A stretch of 64,000 nucleotides of DNA from Casuarius casuarius (lineage: Eukaryota; Chordata; Aves; Casuariiformes; Casuariidae). The notes below the pieces were generated by a model that saw only the letters and a list, made by a program, of their open reading frames with translations, was not told the DNA's origin and did no database searches. This document shows positions 43,701 to 62,700 of the stretch, piece after piece; positions within the stretch are counted from its first letter, which is position 1, and every line of letters begins with the position of its first letter. Both the position numbers and the translations under genes were made by a program. The stretch covers positions 928,016 through 992,015 of the forward strand of contig PTFA01000017.1 of NCBI GenBank assembly GCA_003342895.1, written 5' to 3'.

Positions 43701-46700
43701 AAGTGAACACACTATGCAAATGCTACGGGTACAGGAGGGAGGGAATGAACAAGGTCAGTAATTGAAGTTTGTTCATGTAAGTTTGAAAATAGTTTGTAAG
43801 CAAGGCTTCTTTTGTAAAACTTCCTGCTAGGCAAAATAGGCTGCAACCTTTTTTTCCCATAGTGGCATTGTTCCTAGACTAATGGAAAGTTCTATCGATC
43901 TGGATAGGAGCATATTATTATTAACCGGATGCAGAACTTCTTTTGACTCATGACACAATTTGCTTCCTAAATAACCACATTATTTTCCTGTAACAAAAAC
44001 AAAGTGCTATGTACCAAGGAAATTCCTATACAGAATGGTATAATGAACTTAAAGAACTGTAATTGTGTGTCAGAGCTTTCATCTCTTGTGCCCCAAAGGT
44101 CCAAGACAATTTTAACTGCACCACTTACATCTACAGTAATAGATTACTTTGAACACCTGCTTGCACACAGATTAGCAATGGCTCGAAAAGTTTGCCTTGG
44201 CTTAATAAAAACATTAACAGTCTGTGTTGGTATTTCTTCAGCAATACTGAGGAAGAAAAATAGAATGTAAAAACAACTTGGCTAGAAATCAAGGTATGCT
44301 GGAACCATTTCCTGGAACAGGAAAGAAAACAAAAAAAAAAAAGTGGAGGACAGATTTGGTGTACATGAGGCTTTAAAAATACCATAAGTAGATACAGGGG
44401 ATGATCACTTCACAGACATAACACAAACTATTTTTCTGTTGCTTTTACATTAGCTATCACTTCAGTTACATTCAGAGGATATAACTAAAAGCTGTTCACT
44501 TTTTGAAGCTGTAACTAAACTACTCCCTTGACCACATAGCTCTTGATTGTCCTGGCAGGTCAACGATACAACAAAATTCCTAAAACTGGTAATTTTATGC
44601 AAATTGAGTATACCAACAGTCATGGAAATGCTAGATTACCATATTCTTGTGACCACATCAGAATGAAATATACCCATGTTGAATCAGATGGCGTCTTTCA
44701 AATGACAGCTTTTAACAAATAAACAACAACCATGTGCTTCTGAATTACCATAGTAATTTTTTAACACTACCCACTATTGTTAGGACAATAACATACAATT
44801 TCTGTTGTAGTAATTTAATTCATCAATGTAGTTTTTGATTACAGATTTGTATTTTCTATGGCACTGTGTATAAAATCACTAATAGCAAGGAGTCTAAGTC
44901 AAGATAATTGTACAAGCTGCTTTTCTGCAGAAAACCATCACAGTAAAAAAGTAATCAACCTGCACACATAAATGGCTGAAAAAGTGAAAAGGGAGGAGAC
45001 CTGGAATTGTAAGGTGCATTCATCACTAACTGGTGGGATGAGTTCTTAGCCCAAGATTATTTAAGATTTATATCAGTGAACTCAAAAAAAAAAAAAAAAG
45101 AAATCATCATTGAATAAAGGTAACATAAAATTGAAGACCAGTGAATGACATGACTGAGAACTGGATGCTGAGTGAGCTGCATGGCTTGCATTACAGCATA
45201 TTTGGAAAAAAGAGAAAAGAATATAGAGAAAAAAGAAAGAAATGACACGTGTTTTTTTTTTTTTAATTTCCTAGAGAACATGCATATTAAATAATCATTT
45301 CAAAACAAAGGTTTCAGAAGTTCAGGGCACAGCAGACCCCCACATACTCCACGTTATAGGCTTGGGATGCACGGGGGGGCATTTAAGGAGCCAAAGCCCT
45401 TAATCTCTGACATTTCACGCTTTGCTTCAGAGCCATACACTATGGTTCAGAGTCATAGATCATAGAGAAATCAGATGTTTCAGCATGGCCAGCCATACAC
45501 AAAGGTATATATTTAAGAACAAAAATTGGATTGGGAACACTAATCTTACAAATCAGTTACCTTTCTGTCTGGATCCTTGAACTGTATGTCCTGTTCTGGC
45601 ATACATACTTTAGGAAGGATGTTGGAAAATTAGAGGAATTGAAAGAATTATGAGAATGATGAAGGGATATGAAAACACTCTCTGATGACAAACCCAGGAT
45701 GCTCAATCTATTTCTTTTAAGCAAGAGAAGGTTAGAAAGTGCTTTAATTATAACTTGTAAATTCCTACATTGGGAGATAAAAATTTGGCAACAAAAGGCT
45801 TTTATCCCTAGAGAATAAAGGTACAGTTATATATCTAAGGGTGGGATATAGAAACCATGTAAATGCAGGCTAATGGGTGAAAAAATTGTAACAGAAAGAG
45901 CAACTAGGCACTGGACCAACCTAATAAGCATGGTGGAGTATTCTCTAGTATTGGGATCTTAGTACAAAAGATTGAGGCACTGCCAAGAAGAAAGCCTAAA
46001 ATTCAACTATAGCTACATGAGCAGGAGCTGCAGTTCAAGCAGAGAAAGTCCACCACCTTGCACGATGAAGCCCAGGGAGTGACAATATTCCTTCTTCACC
46101 TTAAATTCTAGTATGATGAAAATATCTGGTTCTTAAACAAAGAAACAAATCAAAACAACCCAACTTCTTTCATCAACTATTAGTGCAGTTTTTGGAGTTC
46201 TCACCCTTTCCAGTTTATAGGAATTTCATTGTCTCAAAGTGAAATTTTGACTCATGATAAATGACATTAATAAAAAACAGATTAATAGAGAAGTTTAACA
46301 GGTGAAAGATAAGTTAGGCCTCTCCATCAGTTATGCTAGCAAAACCAAACAAACAACAACAAAGAAGAAACACAGTTGCATTGGTTTGCCTTGTACGGCT
46401 CACTGGGTTCATCTGCGTATGGATATAGATTAATACTTTACTATCAACAGCAAGATGATAAAAGTAGTGCCTAAGAAAGCATTCTTCTTGCACTGAATCA
46501 TGTTCATTCAAAGGCTCCCATCTGCATATAATCCAAAGTCTTTGCTGGAACTTGGTAGCTGATGCTGAACTTATTTTGTAATAGGAAAGCCACCTTTCAG
46601 TGATCTTAAGATAAAATTTTAAATTTAAGAATTAAACATTTGTTTCTTTCTCCTATTTGTTATCTATAGCTGCATAAAATTGTAATGTAGCCAGATATGA

Positions 46701-48966
46701 GCTCTTTGTGATTTATCTGTATTCCTCTCCTCTTTATCTGCTCATTGCACTCCGTATGTAATATTTCAAGCAAAGTTCTCCCCCATCTGATACAAATACC
46801 CATGTTCTCCAGGGTGGGCTCCGTAAACTCTTTCAGTTCTCAGCTCATCTGTGCTAATCAGCAGTTCTCTCCATATGTATCTTCCATTCTTTTCATCATC
46901 ATTAGTAACAGAAATTCTGCCAACCAAATTTTTGCAGTGCATTCAGCAAACCCTTCTGTGTTTGCTTATTTCAGACCAGAGTGTAAGTAGGCTTTGTTGT
47001 ATGGCAACGACATGCAGCCCCACCTGCAAACTACATTAGGGTTTCCCAAATCGGTATGCTCACATGCCACCACCTTAAAAAGGGAGCTGTATTGTACTGC
47101 ACGGTGGCAGCCGGGTGGTTTCCAGCTACAGGACCAGCTGTGCTCAGCTCTAGAGGGTTGTGAATGCTTTGTGAAGGGCTGTTTCCCATTTCCCTGGGCA
47201 CAAATCAAGGGACCAAGCTTCCTCTTTCCATTTATTTCCTGCACATCACTTCAAAACAGCCCGCAGATCAATACTGATTTGTATTCTGAAGAAAAAATAA
47301 CATGTCTTTATTTGTATAAATAAATTAACTCCTACTTGGCTTATCAAAAGATGCTGAAGATTAATGGCATTATGAAGATGTCCTTTAACAGTAATAGTGC
47401 ATGAAAGTGATTATCAGATACTGGCAGAATTTGTGATGCCAACAGTTAAGGTGTGTTTTGTGGATGGGTAACAAAGCCACATGAAAAATGCTAATTCTAG
47501 GTTTTTGTTCCTTGCTAACTTTCACACCAGATTTTCAAAGAATTTTCAAAGTAATGTATAATGGAAGTAACTGAGGAAGAACAAAGATGGAACCTTAAAA
47601 AAAACCCTTTTCTCAGCGCAGAAACACAGCTTAAGGAATTTAATGTATACTAATAAAGGAATGCTATATGGAAGAAAGTGATGGAATGAGTTAATTCAAG
47701 GGGAAGGATAAGTGCTCTCCCAATACATGAAAAGTGTTTCATATTTACTATACCTTTCCTTACAGAGATTAGAGAGTAGAAAGTCCTTTGTTACACAAAT
47801 TAATTCTCCATTTTCTTCTCTAAATATTTGACTTCAAGGTCTCTTGGACTGACTGAATTCCTGCCAGTAAAGACTGCAGACATTAGGAAGACACAGTCTT
47901 GAGACACTTGCAAACTCCTTTTCTTCATGTATTAGGGAAACACTACATATCAGTCTGCCTGTGCAAATGGAAATCTCCCCACTACTGCATTCCCAACCTA
48001 TAAAAAGAGTGTAAAACTGAAGCTGGGGATAATAGAGTAAGAAAAAATTCTCATCTCTGTACTTAGATTGTTACAAATGAAAAAGAAAGGGAATAGCATT
48101 TATTGCATCTAGGGAGCTGATTTAATTAAAGCACACCACAAGCGCTTACTTTTAAAACATATATGACATCTTCTCTGAAATTTATCAGACTTCACTATAC
48201 ACTGTAGCACCAAAGGGAATTTTGGAAGCCAGTGGACCAAGCATTCAAATGGTGTAAAAGGTTGTAAAAGCTCCATTAGTTTCAATTATCCTACACCAAT
48301 TTATAATGCGATAATCCATAGCAATGTTCTACAACAGGAAACCGAGTTACCTGCCTTCTATGGACTCAGCAGAGCTCCACCTGCCATGATCACTCATTTT
48401 TCACAGAAGAGTTCCTGACAAGTCCACACTGCTATCTCCCTTAGACACTGGCAGTTTAAATTACATTCTCTTTGTCTGGATATGAAGATAACTACAATTA
48501 ATTTTATTGTTTTTCTGTACAGTTATTGTGTGCATATTCTTCTATGACGGCATCTTTTATTGAGGTCTAAAATACAAATACCTGCTATGAAGAGAACACG
48601 GTATGATATCTTAAATATGTTGCAACCTTCTAACTCCTTTTTCTTGACACTTTTAAAAACTACTAAGCTACTGGCATTTTCCTTTTACGTCCTATTCAGC
48701 AGAATCTCTTCCCTCTGTGTACAATGAAACACATGTTGGAATAGAGGTTTCCGGCCAGTCGCACTGCTGCTTCTCCCGTTTCCAAGAGAAGCAAAAAGGC
48801 AAGACAAGATACCGTTTCAAACATAACACCCACTCAGTCACATGATTTAAAGCACGGTTACAGGTGTCCATCCCACATTTGTAATATCAAAGACAGAATT
48901 CTAAAAGACTTCTTGGGGATACAGTTATTGTCAGAACAATAGGAATCAATGCAATAGCAGCAATCA

Positions 48967-55278
<6,312 letters not shown>

Positions 55279-55859
55279 TTAGTAAACAAGAGAGGTCTTT
55301 AATACACTCGGACAAGGCATTTACAATTTTTTACTGTTAATATTTCAATAAATATGGGAAAATGTCAATATCTCATCTAAGCAGGAAATAGGTGCCATCG
55401 ACCAATGCCGGGATCACACATTGCATATGCACGCAGACGCGTGTGGACGCCGGTTATCCCACACTTCTCTGCTTATTCACTTCCATTACAGACTGTATCT
55501 ATCTTACTGGTTCCATGTGAAAGGAATCATACAAATAAAGCTGACGTGTACAGCGACTCTTTTTCTCTTCCTTTTGGAAGCTCCCTACCATTTTGTGTTT
55601 TAGGGCAAGGTGACAATGTTGACCTTATACTTTTATACTATATACTACATTTTTAAAGGCGTCAGATAGTTTTAAGACTCAGCGACACAGCAAAGATGGG
55701 AAAATCCAATCTGTTTCCATACAAACTAACCTCACAACAAGGAAAACCAAGGGCCCGGTGGCGTACAGACGCTTGACATAGTCTTGGACAAGAAAACTCA
55801 GGCCTGGAAGTTCTACAGGTATAACCACGCAGTACCAAAAAGTGGGTGTAGCATACACA

Positions 55860-56480
55860 AACTCAGTTTGTGTGGAGAACCCCGAGTAGATCGCTTTTTT
55901 GGTCCCCCTTCTCTTTTGGAAAACGCAAACTACGCAAGTGCATCAAACCGGAGCGAGCTGGCCAGGGACAGAGCCTCTCCTTGCCCTGGGGGAAGCAGGG
56001 CCCTGCACGCCATGGCGGGGCCTTGCCTGGGGGCGGCTGCGAAAAACCCTCTGCAGGCGGTAATTTCTGGGCAGCAGAGCTCCCAGGAGGTTGCCGAGGG
56101 AGTAGTTAGGGCCCCGTGCCCCCACAGCGAGCGTCTGCCCCTCCGGCTGCCCCAGACGCACCCCAAGCGGGCCAGCACCCTGCAGTGCGCTCCCCTCATC
56201 CGCGAAGGCGTCTCGTCTCAGCCGGAGCTGCCCTCAGGGGCCACACTGACATGAGCGGAGGCCCTTCGCCGGCGCATCCGTTGGGGCTCCCGCTCGGCAG
56301 ACTGGCTGGAGGACTAATTTACGTCCGGCTCTTCAAAATGCCTGGTGCCCAGAAACGGTCCAAGCAGGGAGCTTCGGCGTGCCCCTTCCCCACAGCGCCC
56401 GTGGGCACCGCCAGCCACCGCAGCAGCAAGGCCACAGGGCTTCAAGAATCAAACCCTTTCCCCATCCCAGGAACAAAAGG
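55860..56480. promoter_or_regulatory. Intragenic CpG island
   Basis: I count roughly 40 CpG dinucleotides by eye in about 620 bp, clearly GC-rich against an AT-rich, CpG-poor background. A vertebrate CpG island usually means an unmethylated promoter or enhancer. Here it lies inside CNKSR2, about 0.6 kb upstream (in gene sense) of exon 55065-55276, so it could drive a shortened CNKSR2 transcript or an antisense one. No TATA box or clear initiator was identified, and promoter activity is inference only. Confidence 0.5.
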
Positions 56481-57835
56481 ACGGCTTCGCGGTTTTCTTC
56501 CTCACAGCACCAACAACAAATGGAGAAGCAGATGCTGAGCAGTTTGATAATGCCCCAAATAAAGACTTGCTTAGATACAGTTAATCACAGATCGAAAAAA
56601 AGGAAAAAAAACGCCTGACGAAGTGCCAAAACGGATCATGTGGGAACACTGTACGCTCTGTGACAGGTCTGTGAAATGAACTGTAGCCCATCAGGATTAA
56701 GCTGACAAAAGAAGGTTCAAAAGTACATAGCTTAATCTCTCCGTAAGACTGCAGATTGTACTAACAAGTGATACAACATTTAATCAGAATTGGTGCAACC
56801 TATTGCATTACTATCAAGATTTAATAAGTGTTCTTAATATATAATCAAAAAGCATTTTAAACTTCTCAGTTTCTACTGCAGAACTTCTTAAAAACAGCTG
56901 ACCACCAAATATTCACTAAAAATACTCTGTAAAAAGAAGATGCATTTCTTACTAAATAATGAAAATATCTTTGATCAGTATCGGTGCAAAGACACTACTT
57001 CTTTCAGGCTAGTGCGGTCTCAGTTTCAAGGGTGACAGGTTTTCACCAGGTAACTACTTCATTCAAAGAGAAACCTGAAGACTATGGGGTCTTTTCATTT
57101 TGTGTTGTTTGCCAGAGTTTTTATCCTAATGGTTTCAGAATTAAATACTTGAATTTTTCTGTACATTTTTTGAAAACCATGTTCTTAAAATTGTGTTTAC
57201 TTAGAGATAACAAAATATCCAGTTAGCAGATAGATGAAAGACATATTTAATCCCCATGAACAATAATGTGCAATGACTGACAATGTTTTTATATAATCAG
57301 AAGAAAAAACCATAATCTAGTTAGTAAACTAGACTATATGTTGTTTGTCACCTTAAGACAGATACTAAGGTATTGTTTTAGCAAGTCCAACAGCGTAGAT
57401 GTGTCACACTCAAAATAAAATGACAATATGAAGGATTTTTCTTTTTCCCAGAAATAGAAAACAGACCAGGTAACAGATATGGCAGTGATAAGGAAAGAAC
57501 ACAGGGTTCAGTTCATGATTTCATAGAAGGGTTGTGACATCGTCTAAATCATGAAGCGGAAAGTCACTATTTTTCCCTGGAAGGTTTTCCATATATATCT
57601 CTGAAGAGTTTATCACAGAAACACGATTTCTCCTCCCCACTAGGCAATTTAATTTGCCATACACCTCACTCCTGGATAACCCCCAGGGAAACCTTGTCAG
57701 CAGCAGGCCATACCTCTTATTAATTGGCTAGAAGAGTTACTGCTAAGTGAGTCTAAGAAAAACTCAAGTACAAGAAACTCAGGTACAAGAAAGGACATGC
57801 TGCCCTTAGAATCTTTCCAAAAAAATTAACCAAAG

Positions 57836-57904
57836 GAAAGGAGAGGAGAGGAGAGGAGAGGAGAGGAGAGGAGAGGAGAGGAGAGGAGAGGAGAGGAGAG
57901 GAGA
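57836..57904. repeat. (GAGAG)n pentanucleotide microsatellite
   Basis: There are about thirteen near-perfect GAGAG units, flanked by further A/G-rich sequence up to about 57935. The gene-sense strand is therefore a long pyrimidine (TCTCC) run. It is probably unstable in length. Confidence 0.97.
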
Positions 57905-58790
57905 AAGACAAGAAAAGAGAAAAGAAAGGAAAAAAATTCAAAAATACATTAACTGTACATACAACATTCTGAATCTAGTAACACAGAAGAAACTTCAGAA
58001 ATACTGCTTTCTCTTAAATACATCCCTATGCCTCTGTGTAGTTACTATTTTAACTTATGCCTTAAATCTCTCAGAATTTTTGGAGAGCAACATCTGTATA
58101 TACCAGAAAATTTTAACGAATCATTTGAGGTCCTGTGAGGGTAGGGCTATGAATCTGCACAGAGAATCTGCTGCTCTTCTAACTCAGCCCAGGAATCTAG
58201 AGACTTGCAGGGAGAGAGAGGAAAATGCCTCTTTCATGTGGCACCTCAGAGAGGCAGTACATTTATGGAACACAGGGTCACTGCAGATTATAGTACAGTG
58301 GCCACACTAAAAGTCATCCTGAAAATTGCTCCGATACTATCAAATCAAATATATCTAAAAAAGAAATCACTGTGGCTTAGCAAAATAGTGTTCTGACTGT
58401 CGAAACTGCAAATTTTCCTGCTTTTGTCCCTTGTTGTGTCATGGTTATTAGCCAAGGTGGCAGATATTAACTCTTTTCCTAGCTATGGATTCAGGGTTTC
58501 AGATATTTTTGCTCTTTGGAAATAGGATGAGACTGTTATAGGAGCCAGATTATCCTATAACTGAGAAAACAGGGTACAGCACCTTCCTTTGCAAAGGATA
58601 CTGTTTGGGCAGAGAAGCTACTGCTTCAGAGCACTGTGAGTCTGATTCAGCATATCTACTCTAAATAACCAGTCCCCTTGCAAGATGAAGCATTACCGGC
58701 CTAATTCTGCAGCTCCAGGCAAGAACAGAATGCTTGGCTATTTTACAAGTACTTTTTGACCATAAATTGTACCTGAAATGATCTTTTTTA

Positions 58791-58973
<183 letters not shown>

Positions 58974-59700
58974 TTATTATCCATTTTTCTCTGAAAAAGG
59001 CTACAAAAAATCTATTGTTCAGAAAATTAAGGAAGAAGTTCAAATGCTTTGTGTATTTTTAAACTTGCTGAAAAAAACACTCATGCTAAGGAGATATTCA
59101 CATGTACAAATGGACATGTATTGTGCTTATAGAATTGACTCCTCTGATTTTACCTTTCCTTTTCCTCTTTGCAAAGCAAGATTATTGCCAATGCCTATAA
59201 AAACAGTAATCAGCAGTGCCATTGGTGAAATCTTTATGAGTAAATAACATATAAAATCCAGTGAATTCCTTAATTAAACTAACAGTCTAGTGTTTACAGT
59301 AAAAAGTGCATAAGTAGGCATTAAATAGAATGTCATCTCCCCCCATCTGCTCTACTGCTTAAGAATTAACTGTAAAATCTCCGGTTTATATCTGCAGATG
59401 CTGTAAAATTTGATTCATCCTCAGAGCACATGTGCTACGAGACAGAACAAACTGCAGTCTGTTATTATTCTTCACTCCCCTGGGCACACTACTGACAAGT
59501 AACATTTACTCACAGGTGAATAAGTTGTACCTTCCCTGCAGAATAAACATGCATTCTAGCTACCATTCCAGTCCAAATGTGCTCCTTCCCCTTAATCACA
59601 TATCTCTCTTCCCTGAATTAAGCACCACTTTTTCTTCCTCAACTTAACTACCTCGGCTAGCTAAATAATGACCAAACACTTTCAGAGTTTATTAACTCAC

Positions 59701-59739
59701 CGTAGGGCTGGAAACGACAGCAAGATTTGCAAACTGTCT
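59701..59739 (-). other. Candidate in-frame 39-nt cassette exon
   Basis: On the gene strand, TTCTTTTTTTATTTCTCTGC followed by ATCTGTATAG forms a strong pyrimidine-rich acceptor. After 39 nt comes ACG/GTGAGT, a good donor. In phase 0, the phase needed between the neighbouring exons, it reads RQFANLAVVSSPT without a stop. It is not in the CNK2 protein as I recall it. It could be a rare alternative exon or a chance pseudo-exon, and intron sequence contains many of the latter. Confidence 0.22.
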
Positions 59740-62700
59740 CTATACAGATGCAGAGAAATAAAAAAAGAAGCAAACCTGAATTGCTCTAGTCTGCCTAATA
59801 ATAAGCCTATGTTTCTTGGCTTGTCTGATAGTTAAACTTAAGCAGAAGAAAAAGAAAAATGGCAAAGAAGCAAGTAAAACGGTATCTTCATACACACTAA
59901 AATTAATCCAGTATTAAACATATGCCAAGTTTTGCTTTGAAAGAGTTCTTTCCCCTCCATCTTCTTGGAAACAAATCCCTTGAAGAAAAAAGTGGTGGGA
60001 ATACAGTGTTCACCACACTTGGATTTTTCTGACCCAAAAAACTGCTGGAGGACACATATTTAATATTGCATTTACGGCAGAGAAGCTCTGAACATAGACT
60101 AAACAGACATGTAAAGAGATTCTTCTGCCAGCACTGTCAAGAATACTTTATGACAGACCAACGAGGCATTCCTGTGCAGAATAATCAGTTCTCATTTTCT
60201 AGATATTAATCTTGACACTGTAGCAGTATACCAAGACTGCAGAGAGCTCCAAGAGTTCAACAGCAGGAACTTTTTGAAAAGTTGGCCTTTCATAAACTAG
60301 TGATGACAAATTCTAATGCTTACCAAGCAAAGCCCCCACCCCAAATCTTGCCTTACTTTCTCTCAATCTGCATTGTAAGAATAATACATGCCACCTAGGA
60401 AACCTGACATCCTTTAACCAGTTACTGCCATGTTTTATTTGGTAACTTTAGGAATAGAACTCTGCTAGATTTTATCTCCAACATAATACATTAAAATATT
60501 TAAATTTTTTTGTTAAAGCTTTGCAAGTATGTCTTCAAAACAATACCTATGTGGTCACACAATTTTTGTCTTTCTGCATGTTAGAAGTCCATATCCTGTA
60601 AACAATGACACTGTTAAATTCTCTTCTTTCTCGCTGGAGTTAATGCGAGTATTGTGTAATTCAGACCAATGAAAGACAGTTGCTACTTGCAGGAAGAGGG
60701 GGAGAAAGACACACAGAGAAAACCAGACAGATAAAAGACTTTACAAGCACTAAAAACATGCAGAAGACTAAGGTCTGCAAAACTAAAACTGAAGTCTGTG
60801 GCAGAACTGAAAAAAAACACAACAAAAACCTCTAAGAAAACTCTTTTAGAGAAACAAAAATATTATCTCTGACACTGTAACCATAGATGCTCTTGAACCA
60901 CTTAATAAAGCAACACTGATTATTTCCTTTCTAATACCTTGCACTTTTATGACAAGCATGCTTTGTGGCTTGGCGAGTAGCTTGTAAAATTAACTTTCCT
61001 TCTAAACCAAAATATTTTTTTCAACCTAGACCACATTTACACTTGTTAAGTCTAGGCTGCTGTTGTTCATGGCTCACAATGGCAGGAACAGTGAACAGAA
61101 TATGAGCTGGGTAGATTTATTCACTCTCCTCCATTTTGAGGAGGAAGATATCTGTTTACCTGAATGAATGGGTATAAAAGAGGACAGAGGGCCCTAAGAC
61201 CTAGACTCATGAAAATCTATAGGAGTTTAAGGTTTCCACCACATAAGGAAATTGGGGCTCAAGCAGAATTGTCATCCGGACTTAGGACAGGTTGGTGAGC
61301 CCCCAGTGGCCCTAACTGGCTGCTAGAGGGCTATGTTAAAGATTTTCCCTTGTGTTACAGCCTGGAATATCTAGGCTTAAACACTAAATGTTCATGAGAT
61401 GGGCTTAATTTCTGGAAAATTACATTGCTGAAGTCTGAGAAATCTACCGGGTAACTTCACCACAGAAAATGCATGAGTCCCCGATAACACACAGTCCAGA
61501 TGAACAGGTTGGTTTGTGCTTCAGAACAGTTTGCTCGGAGATTCTGGAAATCAGTGAGGTTTAAATGTCTTTGAGAAACACATTGTTTTCGTTCATCTTT
61601 TGGCTAGGCAAGATGGTTAAAAAGGTGAGTGCAACAGGAAAAAATAGTACTCAGTCTACCAGAGAAATATGCAAGTAATCCAGATAACTCAGAGCTCTGA
61701 AGGTAAAAGGTTTCCCTCAAACAGTTTCTATGTTAGACAGTGGGTCTTTTCCGTATCTATGTCATACTGCCAAACTCAACTCTTCAGCTTATTTCCACAA
61801 AAACAGAAAGGCCAGGTGACTGGAAACTGAAGAAAAATAAATATATAAATAAAAATAGGCTGCTTTATTTTTTTTTTTTATATTTATCACCACTTCATCT
61901 GGTAAGTCAATGAGTTCTTTTAAAAGAATTGCTACACAGTAAAAGCATTTAAATGGTTTCTCCTGTTACTAGTTCAACACTCTGAGAGCATTGCAATGAC
62001 TACCATCTTGTGCTGTAGGAGTTCAGCTCTCATTTTATAAGGAATTAAAGTCTTTTGGCCCTCCTGGCTAGAAGAAAGCCTTCAGAACATGACCTGTAGG
62101 TATGGTGTATCCACACTGCACTTCGCAGTGCAATTTAGAAACAGCTCAACTATTTCAATTTGAGTTGATTTGTGCACCTGCAAGTAAATCAGCTCATGTA
62201 GGTCTCCAGTTCAATGGTAGCCATTTAGAGGACCATATCATGTCATGCAGGCACACTGAACAGAGAAATCTGCAGTACTCCACTCAAGAATTAGATGCCT
62301 CTGAGCCTCTGAGATCAGTGCTACCACTCAGTTAATTCTCTTCCGAGGACTAGAACTTTTTCCTGCGGCAGTCCCTTTCGGTAGGCTGGCAGGGGCAAGT
62401 TGGACTGCTGAAACAGCAATAAAACTAAGAAGTTTTTTGGCCTAAAGAGTACTTGACCCATGGGAATACCCTGATAAAGAAAGCTGAGAAGTTACATATT
62501 AAAATTGAGATAGCCTCAAAAAATGTCCTGAAGAAAGAAGACCTCCATCAACGTGAACCCACAAAGACAAATGTAAGATCCATGTTTCAGTACATGTCGG
62601 AGAACTATTTCTCAAACATTTTGGATGCACCATCCTTCTTCAAGTTCAGTAGTCTTTATGGACCCTTTCCCAAATTGTCAAACACTTGGCCAGGGAACAG

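Noticed and set aside
55784..56254. 156-codon plus-strand open frame
   Set aside because: It lies over the CpG island, where several frames are open on both strands at once. The product has no recognisable domain and there is no sign of splicing or constraint.
56116..56538. 140-codon plus-strand open frame
   Set aside because: It overlaps the previous frame in another phase within the same GC-rich DNA. The openness comes from base composition.
61290..61335. Possible CTCF-like site (GCTAGAGGGC)
   Set aside because: Several positions of the consensus do not match, so the resemblance is too weak to report as a site.
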